Source of the DNA: Pseudoduganella violacea
GTDB taxonomy: Bacteria > Pseudomonadota > Gammaproteobacteria > Burkholderiales > Burkholderiaceae_D
Assembly: GCF_014191875.1 (NCBI RefSeq)
Contig: NZ_JACHXD010000025.1
Coordinates: forward strand, 16,458-80,457
Direction: 5' to 3'
DNA length: 64,000 nucleotides
Positions 1-7,452 of this stretch are shown here, piece after piece. The translations under genes and the position numbers were made by a program. The notes under the pieces were generated by a model. It saw only the letters and a program-made list of their open reading frames with translations. It did not search any database and was not told the DNA's origin. Positions within the stretch are counted from its first letter, which is position 1. Every line of letters starts with the position of its first letter.

Positions 1-98
1 ACAGACAGGCACGCCGTGAGCGCGCCGATGGCCAGCCGCTGGCCGCGGATGCGGTCCTTCAATCCTTTCAGGTCGTCCTGGTATCGGAGATGGTCCAT
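1..98 (-). CDS. traE: TraE-like pilus assembly protein, 5' fragment
   Basis: Only the first 32 codons are present; the gene runs off the left edge. It begins MDHLRYQDDLKGLK and moves into a hydrophobic stretch (AIGALTACLSV), the usual TraE layout of a short cytoplasmic N-terminus followed by one membrane anchor. In F-type type IV secretion TraE (a VirB8-class protein) is an inner-membrane part of the mating-pair channel. It starts 12 bases after the TraL stop, so it belongs to the same leftward operon. The call rests mainly on position after TraL and on the N-terminal pattern, because the fragment is short. Confidence 0.7.
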   Translation of the reverse strand, partial: MDHLRYQDDLKGLKDRIRGQRLAIGALTACLS

Positions 99-110
99 CA
101 CGTCCTCCTG

Positions 111-410
111 CTAACCGACCATGCGCCGGAGATGGGACGGCGGCGTGGCCCGCATGGCGCTGACGGGACTGGGCGGAAAGTGCCAGTACAGCCAGTGCAA
201 GGCGAAGGCCGGGTGCTTATCGGCCTTGATGCGGGCCAGCCACCGGCTGGCATACAAGCCCGCGGCCAGCGCCAGGCCAAAGGCCCATTTCGAGCCGGCC
301 AGGTAGCCCACGAAGGCCATGAACAGAACGGGTGCGGCCACATCGATGTCCCACAGCCCGACCTTCCAGACGTCATCCAGTCTGCGCGGAATATAGGTGT
401 CGGCCAGCAT
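111..410 (-). CDS. traL: TraL-like conjugative transfer protein
   Basis: A 99-residue protein that starts with the TraL-type pattern RRLDDVWKVGLWDIDVAAP and has two hydrophobic segments (about residues 25-55), as in TraL, a VirB3-class inner-membrane protein needed for F-type pilus assembly. The C-terminal tail (WHFPPSPVSAMRATPPSHLRR) is proline- and arginine-rich and probably cytoplasmic. It lies between the pilin gene (upstream) and traE (downstream) on the same strand with short gaps, the standard A-L-E order of F-type transfer operons. Length fits the family (about 90-105 residues). Confidence 0.8.
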   Translation of the reverse strand: MLADTYIPRRLDDVWKVGLWDIDVAAPVLFMAFVGYLAGSKWAFGLALAAGLYASRWLARIKADKHPAFALHWLYWHFPPSPVSAMRATPPSHLRRMVG

Positions 411-431
411 CCCGTTCTCCTGTGTTGCCGT

Positions 432-791
432 TTAAATGACCGCGCCCATGATGGCGCCGGCGATCACCAGGCCCACAGCCGCGAAGATGGCCAGCCCGAC
501 ATAGAACAGCACCGGACCGAAGTTACGCAGTGCCGCCAGCGAAATCAGGGCGACGACAAAGCCGATGAAGCCGACCAGCGCCTTGACGCCGGGCGCCAAG
601 GCCGCCAGTTGGGTCAGCGCGGAGACCAGGGGACCGGTGATGCCGCCGAAGGCCACCAGGTCGATGGCCTGCGTCGGAAAGGCGATCGCCAGCCCCAGCA
701 GGATGGCGGTCAACAGGGCGATGGCGTTCCACGCCTTCTTCGATAGCGCCGGCATCAGCCGCACCGGCACAGGGGTATTCAGGGTACGCAT
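432..791 (-). CDS. Conjugative pilin precursor (TraA/TrbC-like)
   Basis: A 119-residue protein. The start at 791 (MRTLNTP) is chosen because AAGGAGA lies just upstream; an in-frame ATG 60 bases earlier has no such site. After a basic N-terminus there is a signal-like hydrophobic stretch ending near FPTQA, then a mature part with two long hydrophobic helices separated by a short polar loop (RNFGP) and ending in a glycine/alanine-rich segment. That two-helix layout is typical of F/TrbC-class pilins, the subunit of the sex pilus. It lies directly upstream of traL. The family is recognised from hydropathy and position, not from a strong sequence motif. Confidence 0.7.
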   Translation of the reverse strand: MRTLNTPVPVRLMPALSKKAWNAIALLTAILLGLAIAFPTQAIDLVAFGGITGPLVSALTQLAALAPGVKALVGFIGFVVALISLAALRNFGPVLFYVGLAIFAAVGLVIAGAIMGAVI

Positions 792-924
792 ATATGTCTC
801 CTTCAAAATGGTTGTGATCTGCCGTGTACTGCGGCGCCAGGCGGATGGCATGGCGGCGCGCCATCCGGGTGATCAGGTGGCGCACGCACCATGGCGCCCT
901 TCCAGCCGCGGCGGCGTACGGAGG

Positions 925-1596
925 TCATTGACCGTCCTCCTGTTGCAGGTGGAACGTGACCTCCGCCCGGCGATTGGCCTGGCGCCCTTCCTCGCGGACG
1001 TTGTCGGCGACATAGCAGCAACGCCCGGCCGCCGCGAGCCGCACCGGCATCCCTGGCGGCAGTTGCTGCCGCAGATAGCGGTGTACGGCTTGCGCGCGCG
1101 CCTGGGCGAGTGCGTGGTTGATGCGCTCGCCGCCGCTGCTGTCGGTGCGTCCGGTAATTTCGATACGCCGCGCCTGCGGTGCCAAAGGGAGAAACTGCAG
1201 CAGTGCATTGCGTGCGCTATCGTCCAGCTGCGCCGAGCCGAGGGAAAAATGAATGACGGCCGTTTCTGCCGACGTACGAGCGTCGGGCCTGGGCCGCGCC
1301 GATATCTCGTCCAACGCTTTGGGTAGCGCGGCAGGCATGGCCGCCCCCGCGCTGGCATCGATGAATGTCTTGGGCGAGCGGGCTGGGCATGTGCCTGCCC
1401 GGCACTGGCCGTAGTAGGCCGCCGCGCCATAGCCCCATTGCGTCAGCGCGGTGCGCTGGTCGAGTCCTCTGATCGCTGCAGGGACTGGCGCAACCGCCGC
1501 CGGGGCCGGTCGCGCCCGCTCCGGTGTGCAGGCCGCCACCGTGACCAAGGGTGGTATCGCGGCGGCGACCGCCACTAGATGAACAAAGGGATGCAT
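925..1596 (-). CDS. OmpA-like lipoprotein in the conjugation operon
   Basis: The start at 1596 (MHPFVHL) is preferred over one 27 bases upstream because GTGAGGA precedes it and it gives a clean lipoprotein signal ending VAAC (probable lipobox). After an Ala/Pro-rich linker, the C-terminal ~110 residues form an OmpA_C peptidoglycan-binding domain: FSLGSAQLDDSARNALL, then ITGRTDSSG..NHALAQARAQAVHRYL and a final NRRAEVTF. Such proteins tie the outer membrane to the cell wall. It sits 8 bases after the lytic transglycosylase, so the two may cooperate in placing the transfer machine in the wall. The role in conjugation is inferred from position. Confidence 0.8.
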   Translation of the reverse strand: MHPFVHLVAVAAAIPPLVTVAACTPERARPAPAAVAPVPAAIRGLDQRTALTQWGYGAAAYYGQCRAGTCPARSPKTFIDASAGAAMPAALPKALDEISARPRPDARTSAETAVIHFSLGSAQLDDSARNALLQFLPLAPQARRIEITGRTDSSGGERINHALAQARAQAVHRYLRQQLPPGMPVRLAAAGRCCYVADNVREEGRQANRRAEVTFHLQQEDGQ

Positions 1597-1603
1597 GGCG
1601 TCC

Positions 1604-2110
1604 TCACCCAGGCTGGTGCCCACTGCGATGGCGCCTTGCCTGCGCCGGCGCGTTGCCCGTCTGGGGCGACATCAACAGGAAGTGGTACACACGCCACGCG
1701 TACCGCATGCGCGTCGCGCGGCACCGCTCGGGTGTCATGGTGACGCACGATGCGTTGAACGCGCCGACCGCTTCCCATGAGCGCCCATGGCGCGCGAATT
1801 TCTCGGCCAGAATGCGTGCCCCGGCGTGGATATTGGTGCAGGGGTCAAACAGCTGCTCGGGGGCGACTCCCAGGTTGCGCAGCATGCCACTGTTGGTGTT
1901 GATCTGCAGATAGCCAATGTCCACCGTTTTCGTCACCCGGTAGTGGGTACGGTTCACCGCACGGGGATTTAAGGCCGATTCGGCCTGGGCCATGGCATAG
2001 AGCAGCGTGGCTGGCACCGCGTGTTGGCGCGCAGCTTCCTGCCAGCAGGCCGACGCCCATCCTGGCGCGGCAAGAAACAGCATGGCGAGGCGATGATAGG
2101 AAAGTCGCAT
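1604..2110 (-). CDS. Conjugation-associated lytic transglycosylase (SLT/VirB1-like)
   Basis: The start at 2110 (MRLSYHR) gives a signal peptide (LAMLFLAAPGWASA) followed at once by the SLT domain. The family signatures are visible: the catalytic Glu in MAQAESALNPRAV, then DIGYLQINT and the GAFNAS segment equivalent to the AYNAG motif. The enzyme cuts peptidoglycan to open a path for the transfer apparatus. At 168 residues it is a normal VirB1/PilT-size protein. It is the first gene of the leftward mating-pair operon seen here and is followed immediately by the OmpA-like lipoprotein gene. Confidence 0.87.
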   Translation of the reverse strand: MRLSYHRLAMLFLAAPGWASACWQEAARQHAVPATLLYAMAQAESALNPRAVNRTHYRVTKTVDIGYLQINTNSGMLRNLGVAPEQLFDPCTNIHAGARILAEKFARHGRSWEAVGAFNASCVTMTPERCRATRMRYAWRVYHFLLMSPQTGNAPAQARRHRSGHQPG

Positions 2111-2259
2111 GGCGATCAGCAGGCACATACCTGGCAAAGGTTGAACACTGTCCCGCGTACGGAACGCGGGTCCGGGTGAACTCACTCAGGTAAGCCTGGC
2201 GCATCGCCTGGCAAGGTAACGGCAAGGGTCGCGCCCTATCCGGGCGCTGGTAAAACCGG

Positions 2260-2760
2260 TCAATAGTGCGCGGCGGCACGCAATGCGATGTTGCGCCGCG
2301 CGTGGTCAAATATCCGGGCCTTCGCATTGGACGCCTGCATCGCCAGGGCCACGCAGCCGGTCGTAAAGTGATCGAGCTTAAATTGCGGGTGCGGATGGCG
2401 ATTCAGTTCGGACTTCTGCAGGGCCAGCAATTGCCGGTACTGCATCCGCCACATGGACTCCTGGCGCCGCGCCGTTTCCTGGTCGCGCAACACCAGCTGC
2501 GTATGCAGGAAGCCGAAGATGCGCACCGCAGGGTCCGCATCCTCAAACACCACTGATACGCAAGCGCTGATCAGGTCTGGATAGCGCAGCTTGGGCGAGC
2601 AGTTGCCGACATCGTTGTAGAGCACCTCCAGTAGATTGAATTCGTCGAGCCAGATCCGGGTGCCCACGATATCGACTTGGCGAGAACAGGCTGGCGTAGG
2701 CCGCGGAGAACTGGTGCCTTGGCCTGTCTGATATTCCGTGTGTACGCTGCTTGTGTTCAT
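2260..2760 (-). CDS. Unknown ICE protein
   Basis: I do not recognise a family. Starting at 2760 (MNTSSVHTEY) it is 166 residues, soluble, with no signal peptide. The middle is predicted alpha/beta (GTRIWLDEFNLLEVLYNDVG, LISACVSVVFEDADPAVRIFGF) and the second half is a long, charged, probably helical stretch (LVLRDQETARRQESMWRMQYRQL) ending in a basic helix (ARIFDHARRNIALRAAAHY). An in-frame start 123 bases upstream would add residues that look random. It lies just upstream of the pilus operon on the same strand, 149 bases before the transglycosylase start, and may be the last gene before the cargo block. Confidence 0.5.
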   Translation of the reverse strand: MNTSSVHTEYQTGQGTSSPRPTPACSRQVDIVGTRIWLDEFNLLEVLYNDVGNCSPKLRYPDLISACVSVVFEDADPAVRIFGFLHTQLVLRDQETARRQESMWRMQYRQLLALQKSELNRHPHPQFKLDHFTTGCVALAMQASNAKARIFDHARRNIALRAAAHY

Positions 2761-3154
2761 GGCCCATTTCCAAAAATGACAATATCGGAGGGAATAGGCG
2801 CTACCATACGCCAGGCCGACGACTTCCACACCGACAAAGATGCCTTCTCTTGTGGCGCTTTTGGCCGGCGCGTGCAGAATCACATGGTATTTCGGTGTAC
2901 TTCAGATGACGTGGGCACGAGAACCCATCCTCAACGGATGCCCGTTCATGTTTCGTGGCGCAGACTTATCGGACAGCGACGGCCAGATGCATTAGAGTAT
3001 TGCTTGTTTATCAATCCGCTTTAAATTCACCGTCGATGATCCCAGGGCTACAAGACAGGTTGCGCTCAACGAGCCACAACAGCCTGCCCAGGCCGGGAAC
3101 GTCGTCGTTTTACCAAAACAGGATAGGCCACTGTGCCCAGGGGATAATCGATAC
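2761..3154. other. Intergenic region upstream of the cargo block
   Basis: About 390 bases with no open frame that I would call a gene. Base composition falls here toward the more AT-rich cargo segment (for example TTTATCAATCCGCTTTAAATTC near 3005-3026). It must hold the start signals of the rightward serine hydrolase gene and of the leftward unknown gene, but I cannot point to a convincing promoter. Confidence 0.4.
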
Positions 3155-4267
3155 ATGATCATTCGCACTAACCGCCTAGCAGCAATTTGCCTCATCACGC
3201 TTGGATTCCACTGCACCCAAAGCACCGCAACGCCATTTGAGGACGCCAACAGGCAGGCCAGGCAGTCAATCCAGCAGATCATGAAAGATCAACACATTCC
3301 AGGATTACAGATCGCCGTTATCAAGGATGGTCGCGTGATCCTGTCCGAGAGCTACGGCCTGGCCAACGTTGAAAACGGTGTGCCAGCGACCCGTACCACC
3401 TTGTTTCCGATTAATTCAGCAACCAAGTCGTTTACCGGCGTGGCGATGATGCAATTGGTCGAGGCCGGGCTGGTCGACCTCGATGCGCCCATCTCCCGCT
3501 ACCTGGCTGATTTGCCTGATTGGTGGCGCGGCATTCGTATCCGGCAACTTCTTGCCCACACATCCGGGTTACCCGAGATCATTGATCAGAAGGGTCTGAT
3601 CGGGGGTGGAACCGAACTCGCGGCCTGGGAAAACGTGAAGGCAAAACCCGTGGAAGCGCCTGCTGGCGAACAATTCGCATATAACCAGACCAACTATGGC
3701 TTACTGGCACAGGTGATTGCGAAGCAAACCAAGCAGCCCATCGAACGCTACATTGCGGAACGGCAGTTTGCACCTGCTGGCATGACCCTGTCCACGTTCG
3801 GGGACAGCTACGATCTGGTTCCAAACGCGGCAACGATCTATAGCCGCTCTCCGCGTGGCTCCCTGGCCAAGGACGACAACAACCGATTATCCCACTGGTT
3901 TTACGACATTCCATACAGCTTGTGGGCTGGTGCTGGCATCCAAACCACTGCGGATGAAGTGGCGCGATGGCTTATTGCGCTAATGGACGGCCGGTTGATC
4001 GGCCGCTCGTCGATCCAGCGCATGTGGGCGCCCGAAAAACTCAACAACGGTACTGATGGTGATTGGGCGGCTGGCTGGCCTGTGCTGCAAACGACACCCA
4101 CCCGACAAGTCGCTGGCATCGGTGGTGCCAGGGCCGCCTTTATCGTTGATGCCGAAGATCGGCTTGCGATCGTCGTCCTGACCAATCTTGCTGGCGCCAA
4201 TCCCCAACGCTTCATACCACGCATAGCGGATTTTTATCGGCAAAGCCAAGTACGCGTAGCGGAATGA
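3155..4267 (+). CDS. Serine hydrolase of the beta-lactamase/class C PBP family
   Basis: A 370-residue exported protein: signal peptide at residues 1-26 (AAICLITLGFHCTQSTATP), then a class C beta-lactamase/DD-peptidase/esterase fold. The SxxK nucleophile is in NSATKSFTG (about residue 90). The second motif is FAYNQTNYG, YNQ in place of the usual Y-S/A-N. Where the third motif (K/H-T-G or HxGG) is expected there is GIGGARAAF. HTSGLPE, a marker of this family, is present near residue 131. Likely substrates are esters or cell-wall peptides; true beta-lactamase activity cannot be claimed. It is the first gene of the rightward cargo block and is less GC-rich than the surrounding ICE backbone. Confidence 0.82.
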   Translation: MIIRTNRLAAICLITLGFHCTQSTATPFEDANRQARQSIQQIMKDQHIPGLQIAVIKDGRVILSESYGLANVENGVPATRTTLFPINSATKSFTGVAMMQLVEAGLVDLDAPISRYLADLPDWWRGIRIRQLLAHTSGLPEIIDQKGLIGGGTELAAWENVKAKPVEAPAGEQFAYNQTNYGLLAQVIAKQTKQPIERYIAERQFAPAGMTLSTFGDSYDLVPNAATIYSRSPRGSLAKDDNNRLSHWFYDIPYSLWAGAGIQTTADEVARWLIALMDGRLIGRSSIQRMWAPEKLNNGTDGDWAAGWPVLQTTPTRQVAGIGGARAAFIVDAEDRLAIVVLTNLAGANPQRFIPRIADFYRQSQVRVAE

Positions 4268-4390
4268 ACCGCGGTGGCGCGCCAATGGAACATCTATGCT
4301 GGGGCAGTTCGCTTCCCACCTGGCCAATAACGGCTGCGGATGCTGGCTTTGTGCTCATTACCCCCCTCGAAACTGTCAAGCCACGTGAAC

Positions 4391-4427
4391 ACTCCTGACA
4401 AGATCTGTCAGGAGTCCCTTCTATACT
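4391..4427 (+). promoter_or_regulatory. Palindrome and promoter upstream of the DJ-1/PfpI gene
   Basis: A perfect inverted repeat with 10-base arms (ACTCCTGACA at 4391-4400, TGTCAGGAGT at 4406-4415, 5-base centre) is followed by a good -10 element, TATACT (4422-4427). The gene start is 48 bases further, after an AAAGG ribosome site. The placement immediately before the -10 fits an operator for a dimeric repressor or activator. The Rrf2 regulator at 6198 is a candidate ligand, but this is inference. Confidence 0.5.
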
Positions 4428-4474
4428 AAGCCATCATTTTCTGAAATTTGTATCGTGCTTTGAAAGGTAAATAG

Positions 4475-5044
4475 ATGGCTAAAGTCGCTTTAATATTGAC
4501 GCCTGGTTTCGCCGACTGGGAATATGCTTACATCGCCGGAACTGGGGTAGCGTACTACGGCATAGATGTCAGATTCTTCTCGCCAACGCCGGGACGTTTT
4601 AGCTCGCAAGGCGGCTTGAACGTCGCCGTGCATGAAGGCCTGCAACACTGCCTGGACTGGCAACCCAATGTCGTCGGCATCATCGGCGGGCAGATCTGGG
4701 AAGGGACGGACGCGCCAGAGTTGACCGAATTTCTCCTGCAAAGCCGATCCAATGGCGCGACCATTGCCGGTATTTGCGGTGGGACGCTGGCACTGGCCAG
4801 GGCAGGACTTCTGGACACGATTCCGCATACCTCGAACAGTATCGACTTCTTGGAGAAAAATGCTCAAGGCTACAAGGGCGCTGCGCTCTATCAGGAGAGC
4901 CGCCGTGCCATCGCTGCCGAGCGGGTCATCACGGCGCCGGGACCTGCGCCGATCAGTTTTACCTGTGCCGTGTTTGAGGCTGCGGGACTGCAGCCAGAAG
5001 TCACAGCACAACTGAGCGGAATGCTGGCATCGGAATCAATCTGA
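4475..5044 (+). CDS. DJ-1/PfpI family protein (GATase-1-like)
   Basis: A 189-residue cytosolic protein of the DJ-1/PfpI superfamily. The nucleophile-elbow cysteine is in GICGGTLALARAGLL (about residue 100) and the conserved acidic partner is in the early FADWEYA segment (residue 17). VVGIIGGQ and the late ITAPGPAPISF match the family core. Members act as glyoxalases, deglycases, chaperones or cysteine hydrolases; the substrate here cannot be read from sequence. It follows the serine hydrolase on the same strand with its own promoter-like region and is flanked downstream by a strong inverted repeat. Confidence 0.85.
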   Translation: MAKVALILTPGFADWEYAYIAGTGVAYYGIDVRFFSPTPGRFSSQGGLNVAVHEGLQHCLDWQPNVVGIIGGQIWEGTDAPELTEFLLQSRSNGATIAGICGGTLALARAGLLDTIPHTSNSIDFLEKNAQGYKGAALYQESRRAIAAERVITAPGPAPISFTCAVFEAAGLQPEVTAQLSGMLASESI

Positions 5045-5054
5045 TCATCAGGGC

Positions 5055-5092
5055 CTGTCAGAAATTTTCCCCTCACACAAAATTTCTGACAG
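5055..5092. terminator. 14-bp perfect inverted repeat, probable bidirectional terminator
   Basis: Arms CTGTCAGAAATTTT (5055-5068) and AAAATTTCTGACAG (5079-5092) surround a 10-base loop. It lies between the convergent DJ-1/PfpI gene and epoxide hydrolase gene. There is no long T-run, but the arms contain one. The CTGTCAGAAATTTT arm also resembles terminal repeats of IS256-family elements, so it could be a remnant of abutted IS ends instead. Confidence 0.55.
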
Positions 5093-5150
5093 ACTTGTTT
5101 GATTGCTCGCAGAATTGCCCCACTTCGATTGGGCCATTTTTCAGTGCAAA

Positions 5151-6125
5151 CTAACCCAATGTACGAAGAAACTCAATCAGAGAGGCGTTTACCGTTTCAG
5201 CAGCCTCTTGCTGTAACCAGTGTCCTGCATCGGGAATCGTGTATGAGCCACGCAGATTGGGCGCAAGTTGGGGTATGCGCGAAATAATGTCTTTCATCCC
5301 CGGAATAGCTAGCCCGGTATCTCGCTCACCTACCATATAGAGTGCCGGTGTGGGAACCGTTACGCCATCAAAAGCGCCTTGCAATTGCCAGTTTCTGTCC
5401 AGATTGAGGTAATAGTTCAAGGCTCCCTGGAAGCCCGTCCTTTCGAAGGTTCGGACGAAGATGTCGAAGTCTTGCTCAGTCATCCATGCAGGCATTTGAA
5501 TCGGCTCTGGAAGACCAGCCAAGTACTGACGATGTTTGGAAACCATCGAGAACGGATTGGGCGAATTCTCGTTACGTTCCCCGATATCGCCTGACGCATT
5601 GAAATATATCCTCTTCAACGTCGACTTAACATCTGCTTCAAGCTCATCCTTTGCCGACGAGGCACAGAAATAATGCGTATAAAACCAAGCTTCTTCATTG
5701 TTGGGAAATAGTCGACTCGGCAACATCGGCGCCTTAGCCATCAGCGGCACGCCAAGAGCTACGACGGCGCGAAAACGGTCTGGCCTCACCTGCACTGCCT
5801 GCCATGCAATAGTGGCCCCCCAATCGTTTCCGACAACAACGGCCTGGGGCTCTCCTAATACGTCCAAAAGGCCGACTAAGTCAGCCACGATATCCAACGT
5901 AGTATAGGTGCCACTGTCACTTGGACTGTCACTCTTTCCGTATCCCCGTAAGTCCGGCGCTATGGCACGAAAGCCTGCGGCTGCAAGGACCGGGAGCTGG
6001 TTTCGCCATGCGTATGATGTTTCGGGAAAACCATGTAGCAGTAATACAATTGGGCCTCTTCCTTCTTCTACGATGTGCAAACGAATACCATTCGTCATGA
6101 CAATTGATTGAGTACAAGATGCCAT
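5151..6125 (-). CDS. Alpha/beta hydrolase, epoxide hydrolase-like
   Basis: A 324-residue protein with every main feature of soluble epoxide hydrolases: the oxyanion motif HGFPE (about residue 31), the DLRGYGKSD segment, a nucleophile Asp in the elbow VGNDWGATIAW (about residue 105), a cap region with tyrosines (FYTHYF, and NYYLNLDRNW), and the catalytic His in the C-terminal DAGHWLQQE. The Asp nucleophile distinguishes it from Ser esterases. It would open epoxides to diols through an ester intermediate. It is divergent from the Rrf2-type regulator 72 bases away, which suggests local control by that regulator. Confidence 0.88.
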   Translation of the reverse strand: MASCTQSIVMTNGIRLHIVEEGRGPIVLLLHGFPETSYAWRNQLPVLAAAGFRAIAPDLRGYGKSDSPSDSGTYTTLDIVADLVGLLDVLGEPQAVVVGNDWGATIAWQAVQVRPDRFRAVVALGVPLMAKAPMLPSRLFPNNEEAWFYTHYFCASSAKDELEADVKSTLKRIYFNASGDIGERNENSPNPFSMVSKHRQYLAGLPEPIQMPAWMTEQDFDIFVRTFERTGFQGALNYYLNLDRNWQLQGAFDGVTVPTPALYMVGERDTGLAIPGMKDIISRIPQLAPNLRGSYTIPDAGHWLQQEAAETVNASLIEFLRTLG

Positions 6126-6197
6126 GATGCTCTCCTCTCGCTATACCGGACCGGCATATCGTAACATCATAAGTAACAATTTAAAAGGCCAGATTAG

Positions 6198-6617
6198 ATG
6201 CAACAAGATACAAGGCTAGCGCGACTTCTCCATGTGCTGCTTCACATGCAGCTCAGAGGTGGCTCAACCACATCCGAAACGATTGCCCAGATGCTTCACA
6301 CAAACCCCTCTTTGGTGCGACGTACGATGGCGTGTTTGCGCGATGCGGGCTACGTGAAAGCAGAGCGGGGCCCCGGTGGCGGATGGCACCTTTCCTGTAG
6401 CCTGTCAGAGGTGACGGTAAAGGACGTTCACAACACGCTCCCCCGCACCAATGTATTCACATTTGGGCCTGCCCAAGATAATCCTGCATGTCCGGTTGAA
6501 GCAGCCGTCAACGCGCATTTAAACGCGGCGATGGAGGAAGCCGAAAGCACCCTGCTAAGGATTATGGGCGGGACCAGTCTCGCCGACCTGGTTAAGAAAA
6601 TGGGACCACCGCTTTAA
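6198..6617 (+). CDS. Rrf2-family transcriptional regulator
   Basis: A 139-residue winged-helix regulator of the Rrf2 type: N-terminal helix with RLARLLHVLLHMQL, recognition helix region TSETIAQMLHTNPSLVRRTMACLRDAGYV and the family wing ERGPGGGWHLS. There is one cysteine in the region that holds the Fe-S or redox cysteines in relatives (PACPVEAAVNAHL, about residue 98), so it looks like the single-Cys YwnA/redox branch and not the three-Cys IscR branch. Divergent from the epoxide hydrolase gene with a 72-base AT-rich shared region, it is the likely local regulator of the cargo block. Confidence 0.85.
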   Translation: MQQDTRLARLLHVLLHMQLRGGSTTSETIAQMLHTNPSLVRRTMACLRDAGYVKAERGPGGGWHLSCSLSEVTVKDVHNTLPRTNVFTFGPAQDNPACPVEAAVNAHLNAAMEEAESTLLRIMGGTSLADLVKKMGPPL

Positions 6618-6834
6618 AGACAGTTCTGCCTCCCCTGAGAGGCAGCAAACTCTACGAAGCGATTCATCGTCAAATGGATCCGCTTTTACAGCGCCAGGCC
6701 AAAGGTCTCTGTCCTGTATTCTGTGTCCCTGCCCTTCCCCATCGACATATCTACCCCCGGCACACACCACCGCTCCCTTTACTCATCAGCGCAATCGGGG
6801 CCAGGCAACGCTTATTCCCCTCTGACTTCACAAG

Positions 6835-7452
6835 CTATTTCTTGTGATAGTTGGCCAACGCCACATTGGCCATCACGCTTCCCGTCAACGCCAGCGAAGG
6901 CAGCGCGATGGATGGCAACGTGGTGGGGACGACGCAAGCCAGTATGGCCAGGCAGACCGTCAGGATCACCCCGCAAGCACACGCCGCAAACACTTCCGGC
7001 CGATGCGCGACCAGCTCCTTTCCCTTGACCGCCCGCCGGACCAGGCCATCAACGACGGCCAGGCCCAGGAACAGCAGCAATGCGCCAGACAGGCAGGCTA
7101 ATACCGCTAGCCGGTAGGTGGCCAGCAGCACCAGGGCGTTCAAGGAACGGAAGTACGCGTTGCCGGCCAGCCGGTTGCCCATCGCTCCCACCTCCCCCTG
7201 GACGACCGAATCGACCGCCGGCCGATTCGCTTCGGCTTTCGGCATGAGAGGAGCCTGGCGCGGCGGCGGCGCCTGCAACGCGAACAGGGTTTCCAGCATC
7301 TTGCGCGCATGCGCCTCGCCCCAGAACGCGCGATGGTTCGCATGCTCGGTGCGGATCTGGGCAAGAAACGTCTGCGCCGGATAGGCCGACGGCAGGTACA
7401 GCACCAGAAGCAGCAGCGTCAGCAGGGACGCAATGGTGACGATCCGGATCAT
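6835..7452 (-). CDS. DUF4400 integrating-conjugative-element membrane protein
   Basis: A 205-residue membrane protein: one N-terminal anchor (TIASLLTLLLLVLYLP), a soluble middle that includes the family-like phrase RTEHANHRAFWGEAHARKMLETLF, and three more membrane segments (about residues 107-130, 155-175, 180-198). The pattern fits DUF4400, found next to the coupling protein gene in SXT-, PFGI-1- and clc-type ICEs. Its start overlaps the traD stop by four bases (ATGA), so the two are translationally coupled. Its exact job in transfer is not known. Confidence 0.75.
   Translation of the reverse strand: MIRIVTIASLLTLLLLVLYLPSAYPAQTFLAQIRTEHANHRAFWGEAHARKMLETLFALQAPPPRQAPLMPKAEANRPAVDSVVQGEVGAMGNRLAGNAYFRSLNALVLLATYRLAVLACLSGALLLFLGLAVVDGLVRRAVKGKELVAHRPEVFAACACGVILTVCLAILACVVPTTLPSIALPSLALTGSVMANVALANYHKK

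Noticed and set aside
565..1326. Plus-strand frame across the pilin and OmpA-like genes
   Set aside because: Low-quality protein sequence, and the minus-strand genes beneath it have signal peptides, families and operon spacing.
3155..4267. Antibiotic-resistance beta-lactamase
   Set aside because: Second and third active-site motifs differ from true beta-lactamases; resistance cannot be claimed.
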